64,000 nt of DNA from an uncultured Draconibacterium sp. (GTDB lineage: Bacteria; Bacteroidota; Bacteroidia; Bacteroidales; Prolixibacteraceae): assembly GCF_913063105.1 (NCBI RefSeq), contig NZ_CAJXYQ010000021.1:17191-81190 (forward strand), given 5' to 3'. Both the position numbers and the translations under genes were made by a program. Numbering within the stretch: position 1 is the stretch's first letter; the number at the start of each line of letters is the position of its first letter. Shown here in pieces: positions 61,900 to 64,000 of the stretch. Under the pieces are notes generated by a model. It saw only the letters and a program-made list of their open reading frames with translations, was not told the DNA's origin and ran no database searches.

Positions 61900-63845
61900 T
61901 CGTAAAATGCCCACGAAACACCTAACCTAAATGTTGCCCTTGGCATGGGGTAATTTGGTGTAGTCATATAGGTTCCATCTAAAAAGTTGGTGCCAATATT
62001 TACCCACTTAAAGAAAACACGGGTACGCTTTAAACGTAAATTTGCGTATATATCAATGTAAGGATAGTTTCCGTATTCTGTTTCATTTTGCAGGTAAAAT
62101 AACCCCGTTGATGGCGCATAAGCATCGGCGTAATATTTCGTATTGTACCGCATGTCGGCACCTATTTGGGTAAACATTACTTTTGAAATGGTAAACTGAT
62201 AATAGGTATTTACAAATGCCGACCACTCGGGTAAATGCAGGTATTCTTTTTCTGACGACTTCTGCCATAAAACGCGGGTACGAAAATGAAAATTCCTGAA
62301 ATTAAAGTCCTTATCTGCATAAACCGACATTACCAGTATTTCTGTTTTAGTTTGGTCTGGTATAGCTTCGTAGTTGTTATAAAGAAAATTATTGATTGCC
62401 GCATAATTGGCTGCAATTTCTAATTTTCGTTGCGGAACGTTAAATTTTGCCCCCATAGTAATTCGCTGTTCTGCATCAAAATCGTTATCCCATTTAAAAT
62501 GGTTAGATCTAAAAGTTTCCTGAAAATAATCGGGCACAATATTCTCCAATGATCCGGTAAATACAACCGAAGCTGTTGAATCGCCCCAGAATGTAAATGG
62601 TTTGGCGATTATACCGTTTAATTCTACCTGCCCCGCATTTCTTCCGGCCATGTAAATTTTCCCATCAAAGTTCCACAACCAAAAACGCCCTTGCTCTCGG
62701 AATATTCCACCACCCAGATACAAATTTGAATGTTTAATATCAACGCGCTGGTGGGTAGAATCATTCACCTCAAATCCTGGTGTTGATCCCCGATAAATTT
62801 CATGGCCCAGAAATGCTCTTTTTCCGAAACTATATTTTCTGTTTGGATTTTCGTATTGTTTTAACTGAAAAATATTGCTAAGCCTGTTGAATTTTATGAC
62901 ATCCTTCGTATAGTCGGGCCCATAATATGTATTTTCAAAAAAGGTATTTGTGGTATCTTCTTCATCTAAAAATTCCTGCGTATACCTATCGTGTTCAGCA
63001 CTATACATTATTCCAATTATTGGCCTGAACACATCAACACTGTCTACTTCATTAAAATCGTATTTCCCAATTCGATATTCGGCAGTAGTATAGTAATTTA
63101 TGCTGTTAAATTTACTTTTACTTTCGCTGAGATTAACCGGCCAGTACTCCGGTTTTTGACCGTTAAAAATTATGGAATCGCTTGTTAAGCCCCCATTTTC
63201 ACTGTTCTTAATAGAATTTGATATCAGACCTGCGTATACGTTCCATTGATCGCGGTTATAATTTGTATTTACAGCAACAAAATTATTTTTAGCATCCTGG
63301 GCACTATATTGTCCGTCTGATTTTTCCTGATTGGTTCTGAAGGTCCAATTCCAAAACGGACTGACATTTTGGGAATGTATTACATCAAATCTGGTTTCGT
63401 TATTTTTTGATTTATTCTCGCTTTGACTAAAATCGAAACGTGTATAGGGTGTTGTTGTATTAAGGTACTTTACCTTTTCAGGAGTGAGGATATAATCCTG
63501 TCGCGATTGCAAAAAGAAGAAACTGGTTTGCTGCCCGCGTTGAAAGAAATTGTTCGTCATTCCTGGATTCCCATAATTACCTGTATAAGTTGCTGTTATT
63601 GTGTTTTTAAATACAGGATGATAAATATGAGAATAATCGTGTAGTGTGTCCAGTTGTGTAGAATCCTGAAAGGCACCATTTCCTTTTAGGTACCATAACT
63701 TCACTTTCGATTCTATTTCCTTTTCTTTTACAACTTCATCCTGTCCTTCCTGCAATTTCATGCCCTCACGAGGTTGGGCCTTAAGCAAAGCAGGAAAAAC
63801 GATTAAAATCGCCATGGAGAATATAGTAAAGCGTGCTTTCAACAT
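61896..63845 (-). CDS. putative outer-membrane porin (Porin_10-like)
   Basis: 649 residues. Signal peptide at the N-terminus (about 1-23, LKARFTIFSMAILIVFPALLKAQ by its hydrophobic core), a short charged segment, then a long series of amphipathic strands with aromatic girdles typical of an outer-membrane barrel (for example FVNTYYQFTISKVMF, RATFRLGVSWAFYD at the end, aromatic-terminal). It matches the Bacteroidota group annotated as putative porin. It likely forms a channel, solute unknown. The -7 box (63862-63869) is 17 bases upstream of the start. Convergent with the NUDIX gene. Confidence 0.85.
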   Translation of the reverse strand: MLKARFTIFSMAILIVFPALLKAQPREGMKLQEGQDEVVKEKEIESKVKLWYLKGNGAFQDSTQLDTLHDYSHIYHPVFKNTITATYTGNYGNPGMTNNFFQRGQQTSFFFLQSRQDYILTPEKVKYLNTTTPYTRFDFSQSENKSKNNETRFDVIHSQNVSPFWNWTFRTNQEKSDGQYSAQDAKNNFVAVNTNYNRDQWNVYAGLISNSIKNSENGGLTSDSIIFNGQKPEYWPVNLSESKSKFNSINYYTTAEYRIGKYDFNEVDSVDVFRPIIGIMYSAEHDRYTQEFLDEEDTTNTFFENTYYGPDYTKDVIKFNRLSNIFQLKQYENPNRKYSFGKRAFLGHEIYRGSTPGFEVNDSTHQRVDIKHSNLYLGGGIFREQGRFWLWNFDGKIYMAGRNAGQVELNGIIAKPFTFWGDSTASVVFTGSLENIVPDYFQETFRSNHFKWDNDFDAEQRITMGAKFNVPQRKLEIAANYAAINNFLYNNYEAIPDQTKTEILVMSVYADKDFNFRNFHFRTRVLWQKSSEKEYLHLPEWSAFVNTYYQFTISKVMFTQIGADMRYNTKYYADAYAPSTGLFYLQNETEYGNYPYIDIYANLRLKRTRVFFKWVNIGTNFLDGTYMTTPNYPMPRATFRLGVSWAFYD

Positions 63846-63861
63846 ACACCTAATTTTAGCA

Positions 63862-63869
63862 CAAATCTA
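63862..63869 (-). promoter_or_regulatory. -7 element (TAgaTTTG) of the porin gene
   Basis: The minus strand reads TAGATTTG, a full match to TAnnTTTG, 17 bases upstream of the start codon at 63845. Confidence 0.45.
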
Positions 63870-63928
63870 AAAAAAGACTTGAAGCGGAACATCTTTGTTA
63901 AGTACTTTTTACCTTAATTAACATCAAT

Positions 63929-63963
63929 AAAAAAGGCCCATGCTCATCAGAACACGGGCCTCA
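63929..63963 (-). terminator. terminator of the rRNA operon (minus strand)
   Basis: AGGCCCATG (63934-63942) pairs with CACGGGCCT (63953-63961), 9 bp with one G-U pair. On the minus strand the stem is followed by a T-run (A-run 63929-63934). It lies just beyond the 5S rRNA end. Confidence 0.85.
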
Positions 63964-63967
63964 ATAA

Positions 63968-64000
63968 AATTGGCAGCGACCTACTCTCCCACTTTTACGC
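63968..64000 (-). rRNA. rrf: 5S rRNA, 3' end only (gene continues past the window)
   Basis: The last 33 bases read, on the minus strand, GCGTAAAAGTGGGAGAGTAG followed by GTCGCTGCCA: the GTGGGAGAGTAGGTCGC signature of the 3' part of bacterial 5S rRNA. About 33 of about 110 bases are present; the rest lies beyond the window edge. A minus-strand terminator follows immediately, so this is the distal end of an rRNA operon that runs towards the porin gene. Confidence 0.88.

Overview
The window reads as chromosomal backbone of a member of the Bacteroidota, most likely an environmental anaerobe of the Marinilabiliales/Prolixibacteraceae type (the rank below phylum is inference). Reasons: many genes are preceded by the Bacteroidota -7 promoter element TAnnTTTG instead of a Shine-Dalgarno site; several families are largely restricted to the phylum (DUF4831 protein, Porin_10-type putative porin, Fur without cysteine zinc motifs); the rel-fur-purA order and the purH/mreB/mreC/mreD/pbp2/rodA cluster are familiar from the phylum; intergenic DNA is AT-rich. 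No phage, insertion sequence, CRISPR array or tRNA gene was seen. The window opens inside a rel gene and closes inside a 5S rRNA gene read from the minus strand.

Layout. 1-6.8 kb (+): 3' part of a RelA/SpoT-type alarmone enzyme, a Fur regulator, purA, nicotinate phosphoribosyltransferase, a D-serine dehydratase-like PLP enzyme and a VOC protein. 6.8-11 kb (-): a cytosolic dipeptidase (PepD) beside an MFS carrier resembling the dipeptide carrier MFSD1, then a DUF4831 protein. 11-14 kb: aat, small membrane proteins, an EamA exporter. 14.3-20.1 kb (+): an efflux cassette of adaptor, MacB-type permease, TolC-type outer-membrane protein and a second adaptor, without an ATPase gene. 20-26.4 kb: an unassigned ATP-grasp-like protein, PPK2, a DUF1338 protein, a PfkB-fold protein lacking its catalytic Asp, an AcpH-like protein and a divergent KamA-type radical SAM enzyme. 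26.6-34 kb (-): the rod-shape and peptidoglycan cluster with purH upstream. 34-40 kb: an orphan FtsX-type permease, MgtE, RsmA, a flippase-like membrane protein and a LolC/E-type permease. 40-45.3 kb: serine hydrolase, acyltransferase and ankyrin lipoprotein divergent from an AraC-HTH/TolB-like/TPR one-component regulator. 45.6-50 kb: pgi, gpsA, a small helical protein and a DUF2817 protein with no AUG start. 50-59.9 kb: DUF819 membrane protein, GNAT and two esterases in an operon, a membrane-anchored response regulator, a POT peptide carrier, a DUF481-like protein and Nnr. 59.9-64 kb: 1-Cys peroxiredoxin, PerR-like regulator, CoA-type NUDIX hydrolase, putative porin and the end of an rRNA operon.

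Working together. Most genes are housekeeping: purine synthesis (purA, purH), NAD synthesis and repair (pncB, nnr), envelope growth (mre cluster, gpsA, LolC/E-like permease), and import and hydrolysis of small peptides (POT carrier, MFSD1-like carrier, PepD). The peroxiredoxin/PerR pair is a local oxidative-stress unit. The least ordinary items are the MFSD1-like/PepD pair, the ATPase-less two-adaptor efflux cassette, the ATP-grasp-like protein next to PPK2, the catalytically altered PfkB protein, the tail-anchored response regulator and the non-AUG start. I did not find a complete undescribed multi-gene system; the candidates above are leads, not demonstrations.
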